Shown: positions 34,356 through 42,509 of the stretch, one piece after another
Layout: each line of letters opens with the position of its first letter
Position numbering within the stretch: the stretch's first letter is position 1
From: Mycolicibacterium bacteremicum
Lineage (GTDB): Bacteria; Actinomycetota; Actinomycetes; Mycobacteriales; Mycobacteriaceae
DNA length: 64,000 nucleotides
Assembly: GCF_002086115.1 (NCBI RefSeq)
Contig: NZ_MVHJ01000022.1
Span: forward strand, 20,546-84,545
Direction: 5' to 3'
Position numbers and translations under genes: made by a program
Notes under the pieces: generated by a model
Told to the model about the DNA's origin: nothing
Databases searched by the model: none
What the model saw: only the letters and a program-made list of their open reading frames with translations

Positions 34356-34598
34356 CTACTGGTCGGTGTCCACCACGTCGACGCGGATGCCGCGGCCACC
34401 GATCCCGGCGACCAGCGTGCGCAGTGCGGTCGCCGTGCGACCGCCGCGCCCGATGACCTTGCCCAGGTCATCGGGGTGCACGTGCACCTCGACGGTGCGT
34501 CCGCGCCGGTTGGTGACCATGTCGACGCGGACATCGTCGGGGTTGTCGACGATCCCGCGCACCAGGTGCTCTACGGCGTCGACGACGACGGAGCTCAT
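34356..34598 (-). CDS. khpA: KH-domain RNA-binding protein KhpA
   Basis: An 80-residue single KH domain protein, counterpart of Rv2908c. The GxxG RNA-binding loop is IGRGGRTA; HPDDLGKVIGRGG precedes it. It binds small and messenger RNAs in other Gram-positives. ATG at 34598 overlaps the rpsP stop (ATGA), and rimM follows 4 bp later. Confidence 0.95.
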   Translation of the reverse strand: MSSVVVDAVEHLVRGIVDNPDDVRVDMVTNRRGRTVEVHVHPDDLGKVIGRGGRTATALRTLVAGIGGRGIRVDVVDTDQ

Positions 34599-35047
34599 TC
34601 GGCGGCGGGCTCTTCGGCGGGAGCCTCAGCCGCGTCGGCAGCCGCCTCGTCGGCCTTCGGGGCCTTCTTCTTCTTCTGGGTCACGGCCTGGCCGGCGGGC
34701 GCATCATCGGCGGCGGCCAGCGCGGCGTTGAAGAGATCCAGCTTCGACGGCTTGGGCTCCTTGACCTTCAGGGTGCCCTCAGCGCCCGGCAGGCCCTTGA
34801 ACTTCTGCCAGTCGCCGGTGATCTTCAGCAGCGCCAGGACGGGCTCGGTGGGCTGGGCGCCGACGCCCAGCCAGTACTGCGCACGCTCGGAGTCGATCTC
34901 GATCAGGCTCGGCTCTTCCTTCGGGTGGTAGCGGCCGATGACCTCGATGGAGCGGCCGTCGCGGCGGTTACGCGCGTCGGCGACGGCGATGCGGTACTGG
35001 GGATTGCGGATCTTGCCCAACCGGGTGAGCTTGATTTTGACAGCCAT
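34595..35047 (-). CDS. rpsP: 30S ribosomal protein S16
   Basis: Ribosomal protein bS16, 150 residues. MAVKIKLTRLGKIRNPQYRI and EVIGRYHPKEEP are diagnostic. The C-terminal extension from about 110, alanine/glutamate/lysine-rich, is typical of mycobacteria. First gene of the rpsP-khpA-rimM-trmD operon; a TCTGGCACAAT element lies 126 nt upstream in a 246-bp leader/spacer without other genes. Confidence 0.98.
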   Translation of the reverse strand: MAVKIKLTRLGKIRNPQYRIAVADARNRRDGRSIEVIGRYHPKEEPSLIEIDSERAQYWLGVGAQPTEPVLALLKITGDWQKFKGLPGAEGTLKVKEPKPSKLDLFNAALAAADDAPAGQAVTQKKKKAPKADEAAADAAEAPAEEPAAE

Positions 35048-35172
35048 GAATCACTCCTGTGCTTGCCACGCTGCAATGCGGCGATCTCCGGCGGGATGCC
35101 GGGATCCGGTTTTGCCTTACGTGTGTGACCGCCGCGCGGCGCATCTAACGAGTCGCGTACGGACAGCCGATC

Positions 35173-35183
35173 ATTGTGCCAGA
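35173..35183 (-). promoter_or_regulatory. TCTGGCACAAT element upstream of rpsP
   Basis: Identical 11-mer to the one upstream of rplS, 126 nt before the rpsP start codon on the minus strand. Proposed to include the -10 region (CACAAT) of the ribosomal operon promoter; inferred. Confidence 0.45.
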
Positions 35184-35293
35184 ACGGCCGGGGCGTGCCC
35201 AAATCCCGCCGCACTCTGCGCCAGTGACCGTGTCCGTACACCGACACGCCGTACCCGATGACACTTTGGGGTCGCTCGCAGCGTCGATCCGGC

Positions 35294-35713
35294 TCAGACG
35301 ACCCGGTCGAAGCACTTCTCCTCGACGCGCTTGGTCATCCGCCAGCCATCGGCGGTGCGGATGAACTCGTCGTCGTACCAGAGCCCACAGAACAGCACCT
35401 GGGCGTCGTCACCGCCCAGCACCATCGGGTTGAAGCAGAGCGTGCGCGCGGTCGCGGTGTCACCGGTGGTGCGGACGTCGAAGTTGCCCAGCATGTGCGC
35501 ATACGCCGGGAAGTTCGGCAGCACCTGAGCCAGCCAGGCCTTCACCTCCGGGTAATGGCCGTCGATGCCGCCCATGGCCCGGTAGTCGATATAGGCGTCG
35601 ACGGTGAACACCTGGTCGAGGTCGTCGAACCGGCGCGCGTCGATCGCCGTCGAGTACGCCACCAGGAGCTGCTGGATTTCGAGGCGGTCGGAGATCTCTT
35701 CGATGCTCAGCAC
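35294..35713 (-). CDS. SnoaL-like/NTF2-fold protein (Rv2910c-like)
   Basis: About 139 residues with a SnoaL-4/NTF2 fold: EISDRLEIQQLLVAYSTAID, DDLDQVFTVDAYIDYRAMGG and WYDDEFIRTADGWRMTKRVE as separate motifs. Members include scytalone-dehydratase-like enzymes and small ligand-binding proteins. Start uncertain: GTG at 35713 fits the family best but GGAG lies only 1 nt away; the frame is open further upstream into the M42 gene. Counterpart of Rv2910c by position; here it follows the NAGGN operon by 19 bp. Confidence 0.8.
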   Translation of the reverse strand: MLSIEEISDRLEIQQLLVAYSTAIDARRFDDLDQVFTVDAYIDYRAMGGIDGHYPEVKAWLAQVLPNFPAYAHMLGNFDVRTTGDTATARTLCFNPMVLGGDDAQVLFCGLWYDDEFIRTADGWRMTKRVEEKCFDRVV

Positions 35714-35732
35714 GCTCCGATTGAACCATCCG

Positions 35733-36974
35733 TCACTGCTGGCCGGCGGGACCTTCCGAAGGAGGCCAGTGCTCCCCCGACCATTCGCCGGGTTCGGTGT
35801 GGTCACCGCGCGACAGTGGCACCCACTGCTCGGTCGGCGCCGGCTGCTTCGAGGACGGGAAGTCGCGCAGCTTGCCGGTGGGATGGGCGTCCCACTTGGC
35901 GAACGTCAATGGGGTCTGCAGCCAGGCGAACAGCAGGTTGTACACGCCTTCCAGCGAGTCGATGTGGGTGCGCTCCCAGCCGTGGCTGCCGTCCAGCCCG
36001 AAACCGACCAGGGCTGCCCGGGTGTTGGCACCGGCCTCGATGGCGGCTGCCGCATCGGAGCGGTAGTAGCGGAAAACGTCACGCGCATGCGGGATCTGGC
36101 GTTCCTCGGCGAGCCTGCACAGCTTGCGCGTGAGGTGATAGTCGAACGGGCCGTGCAGGTCGGCCATCGGGATGGTGACACCGTCTTCGAGGGAGTGCTG
36201 CCCGGGGGCACACACCGCGTTGTCGACCGAGACCAGTTCGGCGACATCGGGGTCCAGCCCGTGGCTGGCGCCGTGGCCGACCTCCTCGGTGATGGTCACC
36301 ATGATGGTGGTCTTGTGCGGCAGCACGATCTGCTGTTCGGCGACGGTCTTGGCCAGCGCCAGCGCGACGGCGACCCCGGCCTTGCCGTCGAGGTGTCGCG
36401 AGACGATGTAACCGTCGGCGGTCAGCTCCGGTGCGGCGATGAGTGCGACGAAGTCACCGACGTGGAAGCCGAGGCGCTCCAGGTCGGCGCGGCTGGTCAC
36501 CTTCCGGTCGATACGCACCTCGACGTGCTCCCACTCGGTGGGCTGGGTGTCGATCTCGTCGCCGAACGCATGTCCAGATGCCTTGAGCGGCATGACCGTT
36601 CCGGTGAAGAACTCGTCGGCGTCATCGGTGAAGATGCGCACCCGCGCGCCGGTGGCGAAACGCGCCGAGAACGTGCCGACCGGGATCAGCTCCAGGCGGC
36701 CGTTGTCCTTGAGGTCGCGGACCATGCAGCCGATGGTGTCGGCGTGCACCACCACCGCGCGATCGGTGGTGGCGGATTCGCCGGGCAGCACCGCGGTGAG
36801 CGCGCCCCGGCGGGTGAGGGTGAACGGCACCCCGATCTCGGTGAGCGTGTCGCCGATGAGCTGCATCACCGCGTCGGTGCGACCTGACGGACTGGGTGTC
36901 TGCAGCAGCCCCAGCAGCGTGTCGATCATCCACGCCCTGGTCTCTTCCGGCATCACCGCACGTTCGGACACCAT
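35733..36974 (-). CDS. M42-family peptidase of the NAGGN osmoprotectant trio
   Basis: A 413-residue metallohydrolase of the peptidase M42 type found in NAGGN gene trios. Metal-binding residues appear in VVVHADTIG (HxD), SRHLDGKAG, TITEEVGHG and ERTHIDSLEG. Its job in NAGGN production or turnover is not established. A strong AAGGAGG precedes the ATG. It is the last gene of a three-gene operon with ngg and the amidotransferase. The Pro/Ser-rich C-terminus is not part of the catalytic fold. Confidence 0.87.
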   Translation of the reverse strand: MVSERAVMPEETRAWMIDTLLGLLQTPSPSGRTDAVMQLIGDTLTEIGVPFTLTRRGALTAVLPGESATTDRAVVVHADTIGCMVRDLKDNGRLELIPVGTFSARFATGARVRIFTDDADEFFTGTVMPLKASGHAFGDEIDTQPTEWEHVEVRIDRKVTSRADLERLGFHVGDFVALIAAPELTADGYIVSRHLDGKAGVAVALALAKTVAEQQIVLPHKTTIMVTITEEVGHGASHGLDPDVAELVSVDNAVCAPGQHSLEDGVTIPMADLHGPFDYHLTRKLCRLAEERQIPHARDVFRYYRSDAAAAIEAGANTRAALVGFGLDGSHGWERTHIDSLEGVYNLLFAWLQTPLTFAKWDAHPTGKLRDFPSSKQPAPTEQWVPLSRGDHTEPGEWSGEHWPPSEGPAGQQ

Positions 36975-37025
36975 GCCTCCTTCTCAAGCATCGTTTGCGG
37001 GGCGGCGACGCGCCCCGGGCCACAC

Positions 37026-38756
37026 CTAACCCTGATCGACAGGGTCGGGCTGCCAGGCCCAGGGCGTCGCCGCGGTCCGGGGAAAGAGTAGATCCACGAA
37101 CGCCTGCGCCGTCGGGCGCGGTTCGTGGTTGGCCAGACCCGGACGCTCGTTGGCCTCGATGAAAACGTACTCCTCGCCCTCCACGGACGGCACCATCAGG
37201 TCGATCCCGGTCACCGGAATGCCGATGGCGTCGGCGGCTCCCACCGCGACCCTGGCCAGCAGCGGGTTCAGGTCGTCGGTCACGTCGACGATGGTGCCAC
37301 CGGTGTGCAGATTGGCGGTGCGCCGCACAACCAGGTGCTCGTTGGCCGGCAACACATCGTCCATGTCCCAACCGGCGTCGCGCACGGTGTCCTCGGTGAC
37401 CGAGTCCAGCGGGATGCGGGATTCACCCTGGGTGGCCGCGGCCCGCCGGCGGCTCTGCGCCTCGATGAGCGCGCGCACGGTGTGCTTACCGGTGCCGATG
37501 ATCTCCGGGGGTCGACGCACCGCCGCGGCGATCACCTTTCCGTTGATCACGACGATGCGCAGATCCTCACCCGCGCAGCGCTCCTCGATCAGGACATCGG
37601 GACAATGCTTGCTGGCCACCTGCAGCGCCCGGTCCAGTTCGTCGTGCTTGGTGACGCCGACGGTGATACCGGCACCCTGCTCACCACGGGCCGGCTTCAC
37701 GACCACCGAGCCGACCTCGGCGAGGAACCGATGGTCCTCGTCGCCGAAGGTAGCCGTCATGCCCTGCGGCACAATGATTCCGGCCTCCGCAACGACCTTT
37801 CGGGCGATACGCTTGTCGTCACAGCGGCTCATCGCCACCGCATTCGTGAGCTCCGAGAGCGATTCGCGGGTGGTGACCGTGGTGCCGCCGTGGGTCAGCT
37901 GCAGGTAGCCACCCTGGGCATCGAGGACCTGAACCGCGATACCGCGCAGAATGGCCTCGTCGGCGATGATGCGCGCGTACGGATTCAGCTGGTCGAGCTC
38001 CTCTTCGGGTTGCGCAGGCGCGAACAGCTTCTCGTTGATCGCGTTCTTGCGCTTGACGCCGAGTTCGGGGACGCGCTTGAACCCCATTCGCTCGTAGAGC
38101 GCGATGGCACCCTCGTTGTCGTGCAGGACCGACAGGTCCATCTGTGACCGCCCGCGCGCGATGAACTCCTCGACCAGCGACCGCACCAGCAATCCCCCGG
38201 CCCCCGGCCGGCACAGGGTGGGGCTGACCGCCAGGCACCACAGGCTCGACCCGTTCTCCGGGTCGTCGAACAGTTGCGCGTGGTCGATGCCGGTGACGGT
38301 GCCGACCACGGCACCGGTGTGCTCGTCGACGGCGACCAGATAGATCATGTGCTCTTCGGCCTGGCTGTTGTGCCACATCAGGTCCAGGTCGGCGGGCACC
38401 ATGCGGCACTGCAGATAGATCTCGTTGATGGCCGCGCAGTCGGCCATCGACTCCACCGGGCGGACGGTCACGCCGGCCAGGTCGGCCGGCCGGTAGGCCA
38501 ACGGGGTGGTGAGGTCGAGCCGGTAGGTGAAGCTCGGGTCGATGAAGAATTCCTGCGGATTCAGCGCGACGAAGACGTGCGGGGCCTCCAGATACATCCC
38601 GATATCGCGGCGACCACTGGCCTCGGCGCGCAACGCGGTGCCGAGTTCGCCCGGATCATCGAAGGTCTGTCCGAAGACCAGGCGGCCCCAGCCGAGGTCC
38701 TGCACAACCTCTTTCCGTGAGACATTGCAGGGCGGGGTCGCCTCCTGATGGGTCAT
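37026..38756 (-). CDS. ngg: N-acetylglutaminylglutamine synthetase (GNAT plus ATP-grasp)
   Basis: A 576-residue bifunctional protein. Residues about 95-240 form a GNAT acetyltransferase (VRPVESMADCAAINEIYLQC, ALYERMGFKRVPELGVKRKN), and about 290-560 an ATP-grasp ligase like cyanophycin synthetase (VVKPARGEQGAGITVGV, LIEERCAGEDLRIVVINGKV, VFIEANERPGLANH). This fusion is characteristic of the enzyme that acetylates and joins two glutamines in NAGGN synthesis, as described for asnO-ngg in Sinorhizobium and Pseudomonas. The ATG overlaps the amidotransferase stop (ATGA). Confidence 0.9.
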   Translation of the reverse strand: MTHQEATPPCNVSRKEVVQDLGWGRLVFGQTFDDPGELGTALRAEASGRRDIGMYLEAPHVFVALNPQEFFIDPSFTYRLDLTTPLAYRPADLAGVTVRPVESMADCAAINEIYLQCRMVPADLDLMWHNSQAEEHMIYLVAVDEHTGAVVGTVTGIDHAQLFDDPENGSSLWCLAVSPTLCRPGAGGLLVRSLVEEFIARGRSQMDLSVLHDNEGAIALYERMGFKRVPELGVKRKNAINEKLFAPAQPEEELDQLNPYARIIADEAILRGIAVQVLDAQGGYLQLTHGGTTVTTRESLSELTNAVAMSRCDDKRIARKVVAEAGIIVPQGMTATFGDEDHRFLAEVGSVVVKPARGEQGAGITVGVTKHDELDRALQVASKHCPDVLIEERCAGEDLRIVVINGKVIAAAVRRPPEIIGTGKHTVRALIEAQSRRRAAATQGESRIPLDSVTEDTVRDAGWDMDDVLPANEHLVVRRTANLHTGGTIVDVTDDLNPLLARVAVGAADAIGIPVTGIDLMVPSVEGEEYVFIEANERPGLANHEPRPTAQAFVDLLFPRTAATPWAWQPDPVDQG

Positions 38757-40555
38757 GCCGTTCCTACCCCATCCACGTGGTGCGCCAGCCAGAGTTCCAG
38801 CAGCCCGAGCTGCCAGAGTGGATTACCCCGAAGCGGGGTGTGGTAACCGTTCGGATCGGCCAGCAGGCGATCGACCTCGGCCGGGTTGAACAACCCGCGG
38901 GTCTTGGCGCCCTCGCTGTGCAACGCGTCGCGGACCAGATCCAGGTACGGCCCGGACAGGTGCTTGAGCGCGGGCACCGGGAAGTATCCCTTGGGCCGGT
39001 CGATCACCTCGTGCGGGATGACCTTGCGCGCGGCCTCCTTGAGCACACCCTTGCCGTCGTAGGCGGTCTTCAGGTGCGGTGGGCAGGTGGCGGCGAGTTC
39101 GACGAGCTCGTGGTCGAGGAACGGCACCCGGCCCTCCAGTCCCCACGCCATGGTCATGTTGTCGACCCGCTTGACCGGGTCATCGACCAGCATCACGGTG
39201 GTGTCCAGCCGCAGCGCCCGGTCGGTGGCGGTTGCGGCCCCCGGCGATGCGAAATGCCGGTGCACGTAATCGCCGGCGATGTCGGTGTCCAGGCGCCATT
39301 CCGGCTGCAGCAGGGTGTTCAACGCGTCGTGATCGCGGTCGAAGAAGGCCTGCCGGTAGCTGGCCAGCGCGGCGGCCGGATCGCCGTCGGGCGCGTGCGC
39401 CATCGGCGGGTACCAGTGATAGCCGGCGAAGATCTCATCGGCGCCCTGACCGGACTGCACCACCTTGACGTGCTTGCTGACCTCTTGGGACAGCAGGTAG
39501 AAGGCCACGCAGTCGTGGCTCATCATCGGCTCGCTCATGGCGCCGATGGTTCCGCCCAGGGCGGGCAGCATCCGGGCGGTGTCGATGCGGATCTGATGGT
39601 GGTCGGTGCCGTAGTGGCGGGCGATGATGTCGGAGTATTTGAACTCGTCGCCCTCTTCACCGCCGGCCGCCTCGAAACCGATGGAGAAGGTCGCCAATCC
39701 GTGCTGGCCGGCCTCGGCGAGCAGACCGACGATCAGGCTGGAGTCCAGCCCGCCCGAAAGCAGGCAGCCGACCGGCACGTCGGCGACCAGTCGTCGCTCG
39801 ACGGCGGTCCGCAGCGAGGCCAGGATGGCCTCTTCCCATTCGGTGTCCGACCAGTCGGCCCGTTCGGCCGAGCGTTCGAAAACCGGCTCCCAGTAGGTGT
39901 GTTGGGTGCGGCTGCCGTCCGGCTCGATGCGCATGAGGGTGCCCGGGGGCAGTTTCTTGACCCCGCGCAGGATGGTGTGCGGCGCGGGCACCACGGAGTG
40001 GAAGCTCAAATAGTGGTGCAGCGCAACCGGATCGATCTCGGTGTCGACACCACCGGCGGACACCAGGGCCGGCAACGACGAGGCGAAGCGCAGCGCGTCG
40101 TCCACCTCGGTGTAGTACAGCGGCTTGATGCCGAGCCGGTCGCGGGCCAGCAGCACCCGACCGCTGTCGACCTCGGTGACGGCGAAGGCGAACATGCCGT
40201 ACAGGTGGTCCACGACCTTCTCGCCCCACTCGCGATATCCCTTGAGCACGACCTCGGTATCGCTGTGCGAGAAGAACCGGTAACCCTTGCCCAGCAGCTC
40301 CTGGCGTAGCTGCGGGTAGTTGTAGATGCAGCCGTTGAAGGCCACGGTCAGGCCGAGTTCGGGGTCGTGCATGGGCTGCTGTCCGTGACTGGACAGATCG
40401 ATAATCGCCAATCGGCGATGCCCGAGGGCGATACCGCCCTGCGACCAGAAGCCTCCGCTGTCGGGGCCCCGCGGCACCATGGTTTCCGCCATCTTCGCAA
40501 TGGCTCCGAGATCTGCCGACCGGCCGCGAGCAACCTCGCCGGCGATGCCGCACAT
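38753..40555 (-). CDS. asnO: asparagine synthetase-like amidotransferase of NAGGN synthesis
   Basis: A 600-residue class II glutamine amidotransferase. Cys2 (MCGIAGE) is the N-terminal nucleophile, RGPDSGGFW and FNGCIYNY belong to the glutaminase domain, and SGGLDSS (about 265-272) is the pyrophosphate loop of the synthetase domain. In the NAGGN trio it amidates N-acetylglutaminylglutamine. First gene of the operon, divergent from dacB2 over 113 bp, where osmotic control would act. Distinguished from AsnB by its partners. Confidence 0.9.
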   Translation of the reverse strand: MCGIAGEVARGRSADLGAIAKMAETMVPRGPDSGGFWSQGGIALGHRRLAIIDLSSHGQQPMHDPELGLTVAFNGCIYNYPQLRQELLGKGYRFFSHSDTEVVLKGYREWGEKVVDHLYGMFAFAVTEVDSGRVLLARDRLGIKPLYYTEVDDALRFASSLPALVSAGGVDTEIDPVALHHYLSFHSVVPAPHTILRGVKKLPPGTLMRIEPDGSRTQHTYWEPVFERSAERADWSDTEWEEAILASLRTAVERRLVADVPVGCLLSGGLDSSLIVGLLAEAGQHGLATFSIGFEAAGGEEGDEFKYSDIIARHYGTDHHQIRIDTARMLPALGGTIGAMSEPMMSHDCVAFYLLSQEVSKHVKVVQSGQGADEIFAGYHWYPPMAHAPDGDPAAALASYRQAFFDRDHDALNTLLQPEWRLDTDIAGDYVHRHFASPGAATATDRALRLDTTVMLVDDPVKRVDNMTMAWGLEGRVPFLDHELVELAATCPPHLKTAYDGKGVLKEAARKVIPHEVIDRPKGYFPVPALKHLSGPYLDLVRDALHSEGAKTRGLFNPAEVDRLLADPNGYHTPLRGNPLWQLGLLELWLAHHVDGVGTA

Positions 40556-40668
40556 TGTTTTCGTCCCCCTCGATGGTTGAAGGCCACTCTGGTTCGCGCT
40601 GGTCCTAAGTTACCGGTGAGGTGCCCTTCCAAACCTCTGGGTGCGAAAGGTAGTTAGGCTCACAGCCC

Positions 40669-41544
40669 ATGCGAAAGCTTGTCGCCGGTCTCTTCAGCGC
40701 GGTCTTCCTGCTCACCGTCGGCACCCCTGCGGCGGGGGCCGACCTCGGCGTCAGCCAGCCCATCGGATCCCTGCCGATACCCGACGGACCTGCGCAGGCA
40801 TGGGTGATCGCGGACATGGACTCCGGTGCCGTGCTGGCGTCCCGCGACGGCGACATCCGGCACCCGCCGGCCAGCACCATCAAGGTCCTCCTCGCCATGG
40901 TGGTGCTCGACGAACTCCCACTGGAGGCCACCGTCGTGGCCGATGAGGCCGACACCCGCGTGGAGTGCAACTGCGCCGGCGTGGTGTCGGGCCAGACCTA
41001 CACGGTGCGCCAACTGCTCGACGGTCTGCTGTTGGTCTCGGGCAATGACGCGGCCAACACGCTGGCGACCATGTTGGGCGGGCGGGAGGCGGCGCTGGCC
41101 AAGATGAACGCCAAGGCGGCGGCGGTCGGCGCGCGCGCCACCACCGCGGGCAGCCCGTCCGGCCTGGACGGTCCCGGCATCGACATCTGGTCCTCGCCGC
41201 ACGATCTGGCGGCGATCTTCCGCGCGGCGATGGCCAACCCGGCGTTCGCGTCGATCACCTCGCAGCCGACGGCGGTGTTCCCGGGCCGCACCGGACCGCG
41301 GGTGCTGGTGAACCAGAACGAACTGCTCGGCCGCTATCCCGGGATGTTGGGCGGCAAGACCGGGTTCACCGATCTGGCCCGCAAGACCTTCGTCGGCGCG
41401 GCGCAGCGCGACGGGCGCCGCCTGGTGGTGGCGATGATGTTCGGCCTGGTGCGCGAGGGCGGGCCGACCTACTGGGATCAGGCGTCCGCGCTGTTGGACT
41501 GGGGGTTCGCCCAGAACCGGGCGGCCAACGTCGGCGCGCTCTGA
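40669..41544 (+). CDS. dacB2: D-alanyl-D-alanine carboxypeptidase, DacB2-like
   Basis: A 291-residue exported low-molecular-mass penicillin-binding protein (S11 family), counterpart of Rv2911. Signal peptide 1-24. Active-site motifs are Ser69-x-x-Lys72 (PASTIKVLL), SGND and GGKTGFT. It trims the terminal D-Ala of peptidoglycan stem peptides in the periplasmic space. Followed 53 bp later by a paralogue in the same orientation. Confidence 0.93.
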   Translation: MRKLVAGLFSAVFLLTVGTPAAGADLGVSQPIGSLPIPDGPAQAWVIADMDSGAVLASRDGDIRHPPASTIKVLLAMVVLDELPLEATVVADEADTRVECNCAGVVSGQTYTVRQLLDGLLLVSGNDAANTLATMLGGREAALAKMNAKAAAVGARATTAGSPSGLDGPGIDIWSSPHDLAAIFRAAMANPAFASITSQPTAVFPGRTGPRVLVNQNELLGRYPGMLGGKTGFTDLARKTFVGAAQRDGRRLVVAMMFGLVREGGPTYWDQASALLDWGFAQNRAANVGAL

Positions 41545-41597
41545 GTCGAGACCCGACGGAGACCGTTTCGCGTCCTGCCGGCCGTACGCTCACGCGG

Positions 41598-42413
41598 GTG
41601 CGGCATCTGTTCGCGGCGACCGCGCTCGCCCTCAGCACGGTCATCGCGGCGCCCGCGCACGCTGCGCCCACCGTCGAACCCATTGGCGCGCAGACGTTCA
41701 CCAACGGGCCCGCCAAGGCGTACCTGCTGGCCGACCTGGACACCGGCCGGGTGCTGGCCGCCAACGACCCGAACGGCTCCTACGCGCCGGCGAGCACCAT
41801 CAAGGTGCTGCTGGCCATGACCGTCCTGGACAGTCTGCGCCCCGACAACTTCGCCCGCGCCAATGCTTCACACACCAAGGTCGAATGTTCCTGTGTCGGG
41901 CTCAAACCCGGGCAGGCCTATACGGTGACCCAGTTGCTCAGTGCGCTGCTCATGGTGTCGGGCAACGATTCAGCGAACATGCTGGCCGATATGCTCGGCG
42001 GCCAACGGGTGGCGGTCGCGGCGATGAACCGCAAGGCCGCGGCGGTCGGTGCGCGCGGCACCCGGGCATCCTCGCCCTCCGGCCTCGACGGTCCGGGGTG
42101 GGAATCGGTCACGACCCCGCACGATCTGGCCGTCATCTTCCGCGCCGCGCTGCGCTATCCGCTGATCGCGCAGATCATGCGTTCGAGATCGGCGGACTTT
42201 CCGGGCCGGACGCTGTCCAACCAGAACGAACTGCTGACCCGCTATCCCGGCGACCTGGGCGGTAAGACCGGCTTCACGAATCTGGCCCGCAAGACCTATG
42301 TCGGCGCGGCGCAGCGCGGGAATCGCCGACTCGTGGTGGTGCAGATGTATGGCTCGGGCGATCTGTACGGCCAGGCCATCAGCCTGCTCGACTGGGGTTT
42401 CAGCCAGCCCTGA
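41598..42413 (+). CDS. second D-alanyl-D-alanine carboxypeptidase (DacB2 paralogue)
   Basis: A 271-residue S11 carboxypeptidase close to the preceding gene: Ser66-x-x-Lys69 (PASTIKVLLAM), SGNDSANML and GGKTGFTNLARKTYVGAAQRG. Signal peptide 1-22. GTG start at 41598. The two are a local tandem duplication; shared active-site and cysteine features (VECxCxG) suggest similar activity on peptidoglycan, with possible division of labour by growth state. Confidence 0.9.
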   Translation: MRHLFAATALALSTVIAAPAHAAPTVEPIGAQTFTNGPAKAYLLADLDTGRVLAANDPNGSYAPASTIKVLLAMTVLDSLRPDNFARANASHTKVECSCVGLKPGQAYTVTQLLSALLMVSGNDSANMLADMLGGQRVAVAAMNRKAAAVGARGTRASSPSGLDGPGWESVTTPHDLAVIFRAALRYPLIAQIMRSRSADFPGRTLSNQNELLTRYPGDLGGKTGFTNLARKTYVGAAQRGNRRLVVVQMYGSGDLYGQAISLLDWGFSQP

Positions 42414-42447
42414 CGGGGGTGCATCCCACAGACCGCCGACAACCAAG

Positions 42448-42466
42448 TAAGGTCACCCTAATTTCA
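42448..42466 (+). promoter_or_regulatory. IdeR-like site before the diflavin reductase
   Basis: TAAGGTCACCCTAATTTCA matches the IdeR consensus at 14 of 19 positions by hand alignment and includes a TAAGGT -10-like hexamer. It ends 43 nt before the TTG start of the reductase. Weaker than the site at 19552. Confidence 0.45.
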
Positions 42467-42509
42467 GCGCCGGGCAGCCGCCCGGGCGCGTGAACCGAGG
42501 GGGGCCTAC

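Noticed and set aside
38717..40309. A 530-codon open frame antisense to the asparagine-synthetase-like gene.
   Set aside because: High-G+C third-position bias on the opposite strand creates such frames; the translation has no recognisable domain while the other strand has full catalytic motifs.
40642..40660. TTAGGCTCAC stretch before dacB2 considered as an IdeR box.
   Set aside because: Only the central part matches (about 10 of 19); no iron link to the gene.
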